Positions 1-5,576 of a stretch of 5,576 nucleotides of DNA are shown one piece after another (within the stretch, counting starts at the first letter, position 1; every line of letters begins with the position of its first letter). The notes under the pieces are model-generated. The model worked only from the letters and a program-made list of their open reading frames with translations. It was not told where the DNA came from and did not search any database. The stretch comes from JBMSHD01 sp049416425 (GTDB taxonomy: Bacteria; Pseudomonadota; Gammaproteobacteria; Francisellales; Francisellaceae). The stretch covers positions 1-5,576 of the forward strand of contig JBMSHD010000126.1 of NCBI GenBank assembly GCA_049416425.1, read 5' to 3'. Made by a program: the position numbers and the translations under genes.

Positions 1-2
1 TC

Positions 3-28
3 GATTTTGTATATGGATATACAAAATC
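3..28. repeat. 26-bp near-perfect palindrome (12-bp arms, 2-bp centre)
   Basis: The left arm GATTTTGTATAT (3-14) is the exact reverse complement of the right arm ATATACAAAATC (17-28), around a GG centre. Symmetry stops at positions 2 and 29. The arms are AT-rich. It could be an operator for a dimeric regulator of a gene to the left, or a transcript hairpin. No T-run follows on the + strand, so it is not a standard rightward terminator. On the minus strand the bases after it lie outside the window, so a leftward terminator cannot be excluded. It sits 386 bp upstream of the MFS start, which is far for an operator of that gene. Confidence 0.6.
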
Positions 29-30
29 TA

Positions 31-135
31 TTATGAGGCCCGAGGCACCCAGGGTTCAATCAGCTGACGCATCTGATTATGTGAATGGATAAACAAGTGC
101 TTTTCAAGTTTTGCATGTTCAAGATGGGTTATCAT
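31..135 (-). CDS. possible 34-residue small protein or gene remnant
   Basis: An ATG-started frame runs leftward from 135 and stops with TAA at 31-33. It encodes 34 residues beginning MITHLEHAKLEKHL and ending with QLIEPWVPRAS. The composition is protein-like: charged, with two Trp/Pro-containing turns near the end. No Shine-Dalgarno is visible upstream of the ATG. The 26-bp palindrome begins two bases after the stop, as a hairpin after a gene would. I do not recognise a family. The same frame is open again further upstream (163-294), interrupted by two stops, so this could be a decayed gene. A chance open frame of this length is also quite possible. Confidence 0.2.
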   Translation of the reverse strand: MITHLEHAKLEKHLFIHSHNQMRQLIEPWVPRAS

Positions 136-370
136 CGTTTAGCGATTTAAGTTAAATATCCGTTAAAATGACGGCAGTTTGACGTTGTGGTTTATCTTAT
201 CCCATTGTTCTGTGAAACAAAACCGTAAACAGGCGATAACGCCAGTAAAAATAAGTGATTCCTGGTAGGCGTAGAACTTCTTGAATTGAAGCACTCCGTG
301 GCAACATCAAGGAATTATAAAATCATTTTCCATATTTCGATAAGGCGTGAAACATCAACTTTGCAGATCG

Positions 371-400
371 GTTATTATTCTCAATCATTCATAAAATAAC
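371..400. promoter_or_regulatory. possible operator half-sites before the MFS gene
   Basis: GTTATT at 371-376 and AATAAC at 395-400 form a 6-bp inverted repeat separated by 18 bases, directly before the ribosome binding site of the transporter. An ArsR-type regulator encoded in the same operon would be expected to bind near here, and ArsR sites are AT-rich imperfect dyads. The repeat is short and could be chance. No convincing sigma-70 promoter could be placed around it. Confidence 0.2.
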
Positions 401-408
401 AGAAGAAG
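401..408 (+). promoter_or_regulatory. ribosome binding site that decides the TTG start of the MFS gene
   Basis: The purine run AGAAGAAG lies five bases before the TTG at 414. No ATG in frame gives a full first membrane helix: the next Met, residue 19, falls inside helix 1. The TTG with this upstream purine tract is therefore the best start. Confidence 0.55.
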
Positions 409-413
409 ATCCA

Positions 414-1637
414 TTGAAAAATTATCAGGACTCAGCGCTTAAGCTTGTGCTTGTTGCAGGTTGCGGCATGTTTTTATCCACGCTGGATTCAGGCATTATT
501 AATATTGCCATTCCTACCCTAACCAAGGCATTTTCCAGCCATATTGATACGGTGATCTGGACGATAACATCATATACATTGATATTAAGTGCCAGTATAT
601 TGGCTTTCGGTTTTATTGCCGATATCGTGGGGAGTCTGAAAGTTTATGCTTTAGGACTGGTATTTTTTGCAATAAGCTCACTATTATGTGGTCTGTCAGA
701 TTCAATTGACGTATTAATTGTATTTAGGGGGCTTCAAGGACTGAGTGCCGCCATGATTCAGGCCACGGCAATGGCTCTGATTACAACACGTTTAGAAGGT
801 TATGATCTCAAGAAGGCCATGAGTCTGTTTGCGGTTATCCTTGGGATGGGGCCGATGTTAGGACCACTTTTAGGAGGTGGTATACTCGCTTTTTTTGGTT
901 GGTCTTGGATATTCTGGCTTAATATTCCGGTTTGTCTTTTTGCTATTTATGGTTGCTGTCGTTTAGCAAAGACACAAACGGCAATACATGGTAGAGCCAA
1001 TATAAAACAGCTACTGTTTGAAATTGGTACTTTCAGAAAGATTGACCTGTTCTCTCCAATGCTGGGTATCATTTCTTTTGGAGGAGCCACGGCTGTGACT
1101 TTCATGCTGCCTCCTCTTTATTTTGAAAAGTTGAGACATTTCGGTATCTGGCAGATTGGATTGATCAGTATTTCTGCTCCTTTGGGGCTCATGCTCTCGG
1201 CACGATTGTCTGCAAAAATGACACACCGCTATCATGCATGTATTCCCATGTCAATCGGTCTGGCTACTATGATTTTGAGTCTGTTGATATTGAGCGAGAT
1301 AGCTAAGAGCTGGTCGGTAATCTTTATCTTTCTGGTGTTGACTATCTATGGTGTAGGAGGTGGTTTGTTTCAGACTCCTTGCTATTTATCCATTCTGTCG
1401 CAATTTCCATCGAACAGGCAGGCATTTATTGCTTCTTTAGTAAGAATGGTGCAAAATCTTGCCATTGCCAGTGAGTCCGCCGCTGGTGCATATTTAATTA
1501 CGGTAGCAAAGGGACAAGATGATGCCTTATTAGCAGGGATTCATCGTACCTGGTTTATGGCTGCCATGATCACTGCCGCGGCACTTTCAACCTTATTATT
1601 ACAGATGCTTAAAAGGAGAAGTCATGTCTTTACTTGA
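414..1637 (+). CDS. MFS drug-type efflux transporter, DHA2-like
   Basis: An inner-membrane transporter of 407 residues, probably a proton-driven exporter of small molecules; the substrate cannot be read from sequence. Seen: about 12 hydrophobic segments. Helix 1 carries LDSGIINIAIPTL (residues 24-36), close to the DHA2 (EmrB/QacA) helix-1 signature. The helix 2-3 loop has GFIADIVGSLK (66-76, motif A, with the usual basic residues partly lost). Helix 4 has RGLQG (105-109, motif B). Helix 5 has GMGPMLGPLLGG (144-155), the antiporter motif C. DHA2 proteins usually have 14 helices and more than 450 residues. Here helix 6 (about 163-182) passes by a short loop straight to the LFEIGTFRKIDLF segment (201-213) that normally follows the central helix pair, so that pair seems absent. 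The start is TTG. The 3' end overlaps the regulator gene by 14 nt, indicating coupled expression. Family is confident; subfamily is moderate. Confidence 0.88.
   Translation: MKNYQDSALKLVLVAGCGMFLSTLDSGIINIAIPTLTKAFSSHIDTVIWTITSYTLILSASILAFGFIADIVGSLKVYALGLVFFAISSLLCGLSDSIDVLIVFRGLQGLSAAMIQATAMALITTRLEGYDLKKAMSLFAVILGMGPMLGPLLGGGILAFFGWSWIFWLNIPVCLFAIYGCCRLAKTQTAIHGRANIKQLLFEIGTFRKIDLFSPMLGIISFGGATAVTFMLPPLYFEKLRHFGIWQIGLISISAPLGLMLSARLSAKMTHRYHACIPMSIGLATMILSLLILSEIAKSWSVIFIFLVLTIYGVGGGLFQTPCYLSILSQFPSNRQAFIASLVRMVQNLAIASESAAGAYLITVAKGQDDALLAGIHRTWFMAAMITAAALSTLLLQMLKRRSHVFT
1614..1619 (+). promoter_or_regulatory. ribosome binding site of the ArsR-type gene, inside the MFS gene
   Basis: AGGAGA lies within the last codons of the transporter, four bases before the ATG at 1624. 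This strong site inside the upstream gene supports the overlapping start and translational coupling. Confidence 0.75.
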
Positions 1638-2313
1638 AGAGAATATCGCAAACATTGCCAATTTAATCGGTGATAAGACTCGCAGTCGTATTCTTGTTGA
1701 TCTTGTGGCGGGAAAGGCATTAACGGCTGGCGAGCTGGCATTGCGCGCCACTATCTCGGCGCAGACTGCCAGCAATCATTTAAAAAAGCTTGATGAAGCA
1801 GGTTTGCTGATCTGTGAAGCCGTGGGACGTCATCGTTATTATAAACTGGCTTCAACGGATGTGGCAGCAGCCATAGAGGCCTTGAGTCTTCTTGGTGATT
1901 CACCCAAACATAGTCGACCACCAAGACATGAGAAGCTCGATAAAGAGATCTGTTTTGCCAGAAGCTGCTATGATCATCTGGCCGGAACCTTGGCCATTGA
2001 GCTGAAAAATAGTCTTATCACCAGTGGCTGCATCGAATATGTTGAGAATCGGTTTAGGGTAACGAATAAGGGTCTGGTGTTTTTTAAGCGCATGGATATT
2101 GATGTTAATGCCTTGATGAAAAAGAAAAGACCCTTGGCCAGAGCTTGTCTAGACTGGACGGAACGTCAGCATCATATAGCCGGAAGTCTTGGCAGTGAAC
2201 TGCTATCTTATCTGCTTGATCAACGTTTGATTATCCGCGCTAAATCGAAACCGAGAGTGGTGATTTTAACCGAAAAAGGCAGGCAGTGGATGAGACAACT
2301 CGCTAAAATTTAA
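1624..2313 (+). CDS. ArsR-type winged-helix transcriptional regulator with extended C-terminal domain
   Basis: A cytoplasmic DNA-binding protein of 229 residues. Residues 10-80 form an ArsR/SmtB-like winged helix. LIGDKTRSRILVDLVAGKALTAGELAL (14-40) covers the first helices. ISAQTASNHLKKLDEAGLL (44-62) is the recognition helix region with the family-typical SxHLxxL-type pattern. VGRHRYYKL (67-75) is the wing. Classical ArsR repressors are about 100-120 residues; this one has a further 120 or so. That part contains CYDHLAG (115-121) and RPLARACLDWTER-HHIAG (169-187), features I associate with a widespread but poorly characterised long-ArsR family. The C-terminal part looks internally duplicated (about 114-157 and 180-226). 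Cys110, Cys115, His118, Cys136, Cys175, His183 and His184 could bind a metal or react with an electrophile, which is inference. It overlaps the exporter gene and probably represses or tunes the shared promoter. Confidence 0.85.
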   Translation: MSLLEENIANIANLIGDKTRSRILVDLVAGKALTAGELALRATISAQTASNHLKKLDEAGLLICEAVGRHRYYKLASTDVAAAIEALSLLGDSPKHSRPPRHEKLDKEICFARSCYDHLAGTLAIELKNSLITSGCIEYVENRFRVTNKGLVFFKRMDIDVNALMKKKRPLARACLDWTERQHHIAGSLGSELLSYLLDQRLIIRAKSKPRVVILTEKGRQWMRQLAKI

Positions 2314-2331
2314 GGTTGCATTTATAGAAAT

Positions 2332-2377
2332 GGGGAGAATTATGAGAAATCAGCAATATTATGCTTGTGTTTCTTGA
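2332..2377 (+). other. orphan Shine-Dalgarno plus ATG opening an 11-codon frame
   Basis: GGGGAGA (2332-2338) is followed at good spacing by ATG at 2342. The frame encodes MRNQQYYACVS and stops with TGA at 2375-2377, inside the 3' end of the converging malic-enzyme gene. It starts 28 bases after the regulator's stop codon. It may be the start of a lost third gene of the efflux operon, a tiny peptide, or chance. Confidence 0.25.
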
Positions 2378-4077
2378 CTGAGGTGATACGGGTAATATTT
2401 TGGTTCCCAGACGACATGATCAATTTTGCGCCAGATATCATCGACCTCATCGGCGACACCATCTTCTATGGCCTGACGTGCCACAGCAAAGGCAACTTGA
2501 CGGCTGACGCTGTATGCCTCGCTTAGCCTTGGTAGCAATGCCTCATCTTTGACGGCATAATTTGCCAGTGCTTTGCAAGCCGCCCATAACATGTTATCGG
2601 TGAAACGTCTGGCACCGATGGCAACCACTCCAAGCCCTATTCCTGGAAAGACCAAAGCGTTATTGGCCTGAGAGATACGATAAACCTCGCCTTTATATCC
2701 GACGTCTTCAAAAGGACTGCCAGCGGCAATTAAGGCACGACCATCGGTAAGGCGAATGATGTCTTTAGGCGCTCTTTCACAGCGGCTGGTTGGATTTGAG
2801 AGCGTGAAGATGATGGGGTGATCCTGATTTTTTGCCATCTCTGTGATCACTTCATCAGTGAAGGCATTGGCGACTCCAGAGGCACCGATCAGCGTTGTTG
2901 GTTTTACTTGTTTTATGATTTCTTCGAGTTTGATAAAACCGTTTTCATCGCAGTTCCAGCTTGATAACTCCTCACGTTTTCTAGCGTAAGGGCGTTGAAA
3001 ATCGAGGATATCCTGGTCATTTATCAAAAGTCCATTTCGATCGACGCACCAGAAAGCTTGATAAGCTTCATCCTGTGATAAGCCGGAGCCAACGAGAACC
3101 CTGACGATCTCATCGGCGATGCCAAGTCCGGCTGTTCCTGCGCCAAAGATGACGATTTTCTGGTCTTTAAATTTAATATCGGCTTTGCGGCAGGCGGAAA
3201 TTAAAGCGGCGATCGCCACGGCTGCCGTGCCTTGCATATCATCATTGAAACTGCAAATTTCGCTTTGGTATTTCAAGAGATTTTTTCGTGCATTGTCACG
3301 ACCAAAGTCTTCCCAGTGCAGGAAGGTGTTTGGCATCTCTTCTTTGACGGCATCAATAAACAGGCGAACCATTTCATCGTATTTCTCGCCGCTGACACGC
3401 TGATGGCGCCAGCCAAGGTATAAGGGATCTTCCAGAAGATGCGTGTTATTGGTTCCGGCATCGAGAAACACAGGCAGATATCTACCGGGATTGATTCCGG
3501 CACAAAGCGTATAGACCATGAGTTTGGCAACGGGGATCTCCATACCACCGACGCCCTGATCACCAATTCCAAGCACACCTTCTGCATCGCTGACGACAAT
3601 GATATCGATATCTGAGTTGGTGCGGTTTTTTAAAATTTCACGCATTTTGTATCTGTCGGGATAGGCGATATAAAGGCCGCGAGGAGAGAGAAATTTCTCG
3701 CTGTAATGCATGACGGCTTCACCGACCGTTGGGGTATAGATAATCGGCAGCATCTCATTTAGGTTGTCTCTGACCAGGCGATAGAACAGCGTCTCGTTGA
3801 TATTGTGCAGGTTTTTAAGAAAACTGTGGCGACCAATGTTGCTTCTGAAAGACTTATACTGTTGATAAGCGCGTGCTTTTTGTTCTTCCAGCGATTCAAT
3901 CTGATAGGGTAATTTTCCTAAAAGACCAAATTCCTCACGTTCGCGCTCACTAAATGCCGTTCCTTTATTTAAAGAAGGCAGGCTCAAAAGACTCTTGCCG
4001 CACAGATCGGTCTCAACCCACATCTGAGCTGTAGTATCATCGCGTTTATATTCAAATCTTTTTGTTTGTTTTGTCAT
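2359..4077 (-). CDS. maeA: NAD-dependent malic enzyme (malate to pyruvate + CO2)
   Basis: A cytoplasmic enzyme of 572 residues that oxidatively decarboxylates malate to pyruvate, feeding gluconeogenesis or pyruvate supply. Length and sequence follow E. coli MaeA/SfcA (565 residues), not the MaeB type, which carries a phosphotransacetylase domain. Malic N-terminal domain: NETLFYRLVRDNL, then YTPTVGEA with catalytic Tyr114; IPVAKL with Lys185; WEDFGRDNA with metal ligands Glu256 and Asp257; FNDDMQGTAAV with Asp280. NAD-binding domain: IVIFGAGTAGLGIADE (GAGTAG at 312-317), CVDRNGL (344-350), IGASGVANAFT (397-407), SNPTSRCE (427-434). NAD preference is by homology to MaeA. The frame is open upstream to 4254, but the extra 59 residues overlap hemE and look like non-protein. 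The ATG at 4077 begins MTKQTKRFEY, has GAGAA seven bases before it, and lies after a promoter-like site. It converges on the regulator gene with a 45-bp gap. Confidence 0.93.
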   Translation of the reverse strand: MTKQTKRFEYKRDDTTAQMWVETDLCGKSLLSLPSLNKGTAFSEREREEFGLLGKLPYQIESLEEQKARAYQQYKSFRSNIGRHSFLKNLHNINETLFYRLVRDNLNEMLPIIYTPTVGEAVMHYSEKFLSPRGLYIAYPDRYKMREILKNRTNSDIDIIVVSDAEGVLGIGDQGVGGMEIPVAKLMVYTLCAGINPGRYLPVFLDAGTNNTHLLEDPLYLGWRHQRVSGEKYDEMVRLFIDAVKEEMPNTFLHWEDFGRDNARKNLLKYQSEICSFNDDMQGTAAVAIAALISACRKADIKFKDQKIVIFGAGTAGLGIADEIVRVLVGSGLSQDEAYQAFWCVDRNGLLINDQDILDFQRPYARKREELSSWNCDENGFIKLEEIIKQVKPTTLIGASGVANAFTDEVITEMAKNQDHPIIFTLSNPTSRCERAPKDIIRLTDGRALIAAGSPFEDVGYKGEVYRISQANNALVFPGIGLGVVAIGARRFTDNMLWAACKALANYAVKDEALLPRLSEAYSVSRQVAFAVARQAIEDGVADEVDDIWRKIDHVVWEPKYYPYHLSQETQA

Positions 4078-4110
4078 CAAAAAATTCTCAATATTAAATT
4101 CTAAGGGGCT

Positions 4111-4139
4111 ATTGTGTTTATAATTTGTCCTTGTGTCAA
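4111..4139 (-). promoter_or_regulatory. probable maeA promoter
   Basis: On the minus strand TTGACA (4134-4139, a full match to the -35 consensus) is followed after 17 bases by CACAAT (4111-4116, four of six matches to the -10 consensus). Transcription would start near 4104, leaving a leader of about 27 bases before the ATG at 4077. The -35 box is embedded in a CCTTG-ACA-CAAGG dyad (4129-4141), a possible operator. This lies in the 70-bp hemE-maeA gap and suggests that maeA can be expressed separately from hemE. Confidence 0.5.
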
Positions 4140-4147
4140 GGGCAATG

Positions 4148-5197
4148 TTAAAATGACGTTGTATCATTCCCATATTTTTTGACCAAGTCGACCAATGTCT
4201 TGACACGAGCCGGATCGATATCTGGATAGATGCCATGTCCAAGATTAAAGACAAAGCGTCGATTATGCTTAAGTTGAGAGAAAATTCGCTTTACCTCTCT
4301 ATCGATCAGCTCATCACTGCCGTAAAGTGCCGCTGGATCCAGGTTCCCTTGAATGGTTTTATCCATGCCGATGATTTGGCGTGCTTTGGCTATGTTAATA
4401 CTCCAATCAAGACCTATGGCATCGGCGTTACTAGCAGCCATTTGATCGAGCCACAGTCCACCACCTTTGGTGTAGATAATGACCGGAATGTGCGGATGCG
4501 TTCGTTTTAAGCGGCGAATGATCTCATTCATATAAGCCAGAGAAAAGTGTGGATAAGTCTCAGGTGTTAAAAGTCCTCCCCAGCTGTCAAACAGCATGAT
4601 GGCATCGGCACCGTGATTGATCTGCTCAATGAGATACCCGCTTATGATTTCGCTCAACATTTTAAGCAGTGACTGTAAAGTGACGCCGTTTTCATACATC
4701 ATTTTTCGGATGCGGGTAAACTGTTTGGATCCGCTGCCTTCAATCATATAGCTGGCCAGTGTCCATGGACTGCCGGCAAAACCGATAAGCGGAAGCTGGC
4801 TATCAAGTGCTTTTTTAGTTGCAGCAACGGCATCATAGACATATCTTAAGCGCTCGATACAACCTTCCTGTTTCAATGCGGCTATATCCTTTTCACAGGT
4901 GATTGGGCTCTCAAACACAGGACCTGTTCCGGTCACAAAATTCAGTTTCATGCCTAGTGCTTCAGGAATGGTCAGAATATCAGAAAAGACGATCGAGGCA
5001 TCAAGATCGAATCGATCCAGTGGTTGCAATGCGACCTCAGTACAGGCTTCGGCATTTCGACACATCGCCATAAAATCAGGAAATCGTGATCTGGTTTTTC
5101 GGTATTCGGGCAGATATCTGCCGGCCTGGCGCATAATCCATAACGGCGTTCGCGCTACATTCTTGCCCGATAGGGCATCCAAAAATAAAGTCCTCAT
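4148..5197 (-). CDS. hemE: uroporphyrinogen decarboxylase (heme biosynthesis)
   Basis: A cytoplasmic enzyme of 349 residues that removes four carboxyl groups from uroporphyrinogen III to give coproporphyrinogen III, a step of heme synthesis. It needs no cofactor. Seen: the family signature PLWIMRQAGRYLPEYR (18-33) with Arg23 and Arg27, which bind substrate carboxylates; FSDIL (71-75) with catalytic Asp73; SYMIEG (149-154) with Tyr150; FDSWGG (203-208) with Ser205; IYTKGGG (241-247); and NLGHGI (318-323) with His321. All expected active-site residues are present, and the length is close to E. coli HemE (354). The start at ATG 5197 (MRTLFLDAL) is chosen over a TTG at 5245 because a good Shine-Dalgarno precedes it and homologues begin near here. 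It follows the acyltransferase gene by 77 bp, with no terminator or strong promoter seen between them, and precedes maeA by 70 bp. Confidence 0.96.
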   Translation of the reverse strand: MRTLFLDALSGKNVARTPLWIMRQAGRYLPEYRKTRSRFPDFMAMCRNAEACTEVALQPLDRFDLDASIVFSDILTIPEALGMKLNFVTGTGPVFESPITCEKDIAALKQEGCIERLRYVYDAVAATKKALDSQLPLIGFAGSPWTLASYMIEGSGSKQFTRIRKMMYENGVTLQSLLKMLSEIISGYLIEQINHGADAIMLFDSWGGLLTPETYPHFSLAYMNEIIRRLKRTHPHIPVIIYTKGGGLWLDQMAASNADAIGLDWSINIAKARQIIGMDKTIQGNLDPAALYGSDELIDREVKRIFSQLKHNRRFVFNLGHGIYPDIDPARVKTLVDLVKKYGNDTTSF

Positions 5198-5202
5198 GGC
5201 AA

Positions 5203-5207
5203 TCCTT
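5203..5207 (-). promoter_or_regulatory. hemE: ribosome binding site that decides the hemE start
   Basis: Read on the minus strand, AAGGA ends five bases before the ATG at 5197. The alternative TTG start 48 bases upstream would put this site inside the coding region and add residues unlike the family. Confidence 0.65.
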
Positions 5208-5274
5208 AAAATAATCGCTTTTGTTTTACCGTTGTATAAACTCAATAGCCATCATGAATTATGAAATCAAGTGA

Positions 5275-5576
5275 TTATTGGTAGATATCGCCGCCATCTT
5301 GGCGATGTTTAAAGCGTTTGTATCCCCATTGATACTGTTTTGGCGCATTGAGGATCAACTGTTCAAATGCACGGTTCATGGCATAACCCAACGGGTCAGC
5401 AATACCTTCTATCTGTCTGGCCTTTTCGATTTCAGGTTCAAGATCGGTAACATGAAGCGTATAGCCTTTGGCGATGCCGTTTCGTGAACAGTAGCCGACG
5501 ATCACGGCGGGTTTATAGCGTTCATAGAGTTTGCCGGGGAAGTTCATGGTTCGTGCCGGCTGCCCGAAAAAATCAA
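5275..5576 (-). CDS. lipid A biosynthesis acyltransferase (LpxL/HtrB family), C-terminal part
   Basis: The 3' end of a gene whose start lies beyond the right edge; about 100 C-terminal residues are visible. The family transfers acyl chains to Kdo2-lipid IVA at the inner membrane during lipopolysaccharide synthesis. Seen: FFGQPARTMNFPGKLYERYK, matching the FFG-x-P segment and the following helix. Then come AVIVGYCSRNGIAKGYTLHV (a strand with the conserved Arg), an acidic loop, and the C-terminal signature NAPKQYQWGYKRFKHR, which corresponds to PEQYxWxxRRFK of LpxL proteins, ending with DGG and Tyr. The catalytic HxxxxD/E motif would be in the missing N-terminal half. LpxL, LpxM and LpxP cannot be told apart from this part, so no symbol is given. 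The Met at 5547 is internal and is not a start: the frame stays open to the edge. It may be cotranscribed with hemE. Confidence 0.88.
   Translation of the reverse strand, partial: DFFGQPARTMNFPGKLYERYKPAVIVGYCSRNGIAKGYTLHVTDLEPEIEKARQIEGIADPLGYAMNRAFEQLILNAPKQYQWGYKRFKHRQDGGDIYQ

Larger units (their letters stand above)
1..413. other. 413-bp region without a convincing gene
   Basis: No open frame of gene length lies here on either strand. It holds the palindrome at 3-28 and short leftward frames at 31-135, 163-294 and 197-307. It also holds a rightward frame ending in TAA at 90-92 that is open to the window edge and could be the last 29 codons of an upstream gene (ending SADASDYVNG). A small GGCG-ATAA-CGCC hairpin lies at 232-243. 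The last 110 bases must include the leader of the MFS gene, but no good -35/-10 pair is visible in them. The region may be a regulatory spacer, a decayed gene, or both. Confidence 0.6.

Noticed and set aside
40..75. GGTTCAATC resembling a tRNA T-loop
   Set aside because: The flanking bases do not form a 5-bp T stem, and no acceptor or anticodon stem could be built around it.
232..243. GGCG-ATAA-CGCC hairpin as a terminator
   Set aside because: The stem is only 4 bp with a mismatch before extension. It is followed by an A-rich run on the + strand and lacks a T-tract directly after it on the minus strand.
1011..1235. 74-codon leftward frame inside the MFS gene
   Set aside because: Low-complexity, Arg/Ser/Gln-rich translation antisense to a clear membrane protein.
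2314..2358. Bidirectional terminator between the converging regulator and maeA genes
   Set aside because: No GC-rich hairpin or paired T-runs are visible in the 45-bp gap.
3119..3599. Open frames on both strands inside the malic enzyme gene (94, 63 and 108 codons)
   Set aside because: They are shadows of maeA: no family resemblance, and the maeA frame is fully conserved through the same bases.
4078..4254. Upstream extension of the malic enzyme frame adding 59 residues
   Set aside because: It overlaps the hemE 3' end in another frame, has no resemblance to malic enzyme N-termini, and would put the promoter-like site inside the coding region. The ATG at 4077 fits the family.
4235..4510. 91-codon rightward frame over the hemE 3' part
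   Set aside because: Shadow of hemE, whose signature residues are encoded on the other strand.
5198..5245. TTG start giving hemE 16 extra residues
   Set aside because: The ATG at 5197 has a well-spaced AAGGA and matches where homologues begin.
4899..5264. 121-codon rightward frame over the hemE 5' part
   Set aside because: Antisense shadow of the hemE signature region, with no recognisable domain.
5278..5487. 69-codon rightward frame over the acyltransferase gene
   Set aside because: Antisense shadow of the LpxL-family C-terminal signature.

Overview
The window looks like ordinary chromosomal DNA from a moderately AT-rich gammaproteobacterium. The reasons are a Kdo2-lipid A type acyltransferase (LpxL/HtrB family), a heme-biosynthesis gene (hemE) and a large-subunit NAD malic enzyme of the E. 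coli MaeA/SfcA type. The composition and gene styles would fit a relative of Legionella or Coxiella, but that placement is inference and no sequence search was possible.

Layout. Positions 1-413 carry no convincing gene. They hold a 26-bp near-perfect palindrome at the left edge, a few short open frames of doubtful reality, and the leader of the first real gene. Positions 414-2313 (+) are a two-gene unit: a major-facilitator (MFS) drug-type exporter with a TTG start, overlapped by 14 nt by an ArsR-type winged-helix regulator with a long C-terminal domain. Positions 2314-2358 are a 45-bp gap between converging genes. Positions 2359-5576 (-) hold, in order of transcription, the 3' end of an lpxL-family acyltransferase (cut by the window edge), hemE and maeA. 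All three point left, with gaps of 77 and 70 bp.

How the genes work together. The MFS/ArsR pair has the layout of a self-regulated efflux cassette: the regulator is translationally coupled to the pump and probably controls the shared promoter. The ligand is unknown. The left-pointing genes are housekeeping genes (lipid A acylation, uroporphyrinogen III decarboxylation, malate to pyruvate) with no shared pathway. maeA seems to have its own promoter, with a consensus TTGACA -35 box in the hemE-maeA gap. hemE shows no comparable promoter and may be read through from the acyltransferase gene.

I did not find a clearly new biological system. The points most worth a second look are: the duplicated Cys/His-rich C-terminal domain of the regulator; a transporter that looks like a 14-helix DHA2 exporter lacking its central helix pair; the palindrome at the left edge; and an orphan Shine-Dalgarno plus ATG after the regulator that opens only an 11-codon frame.
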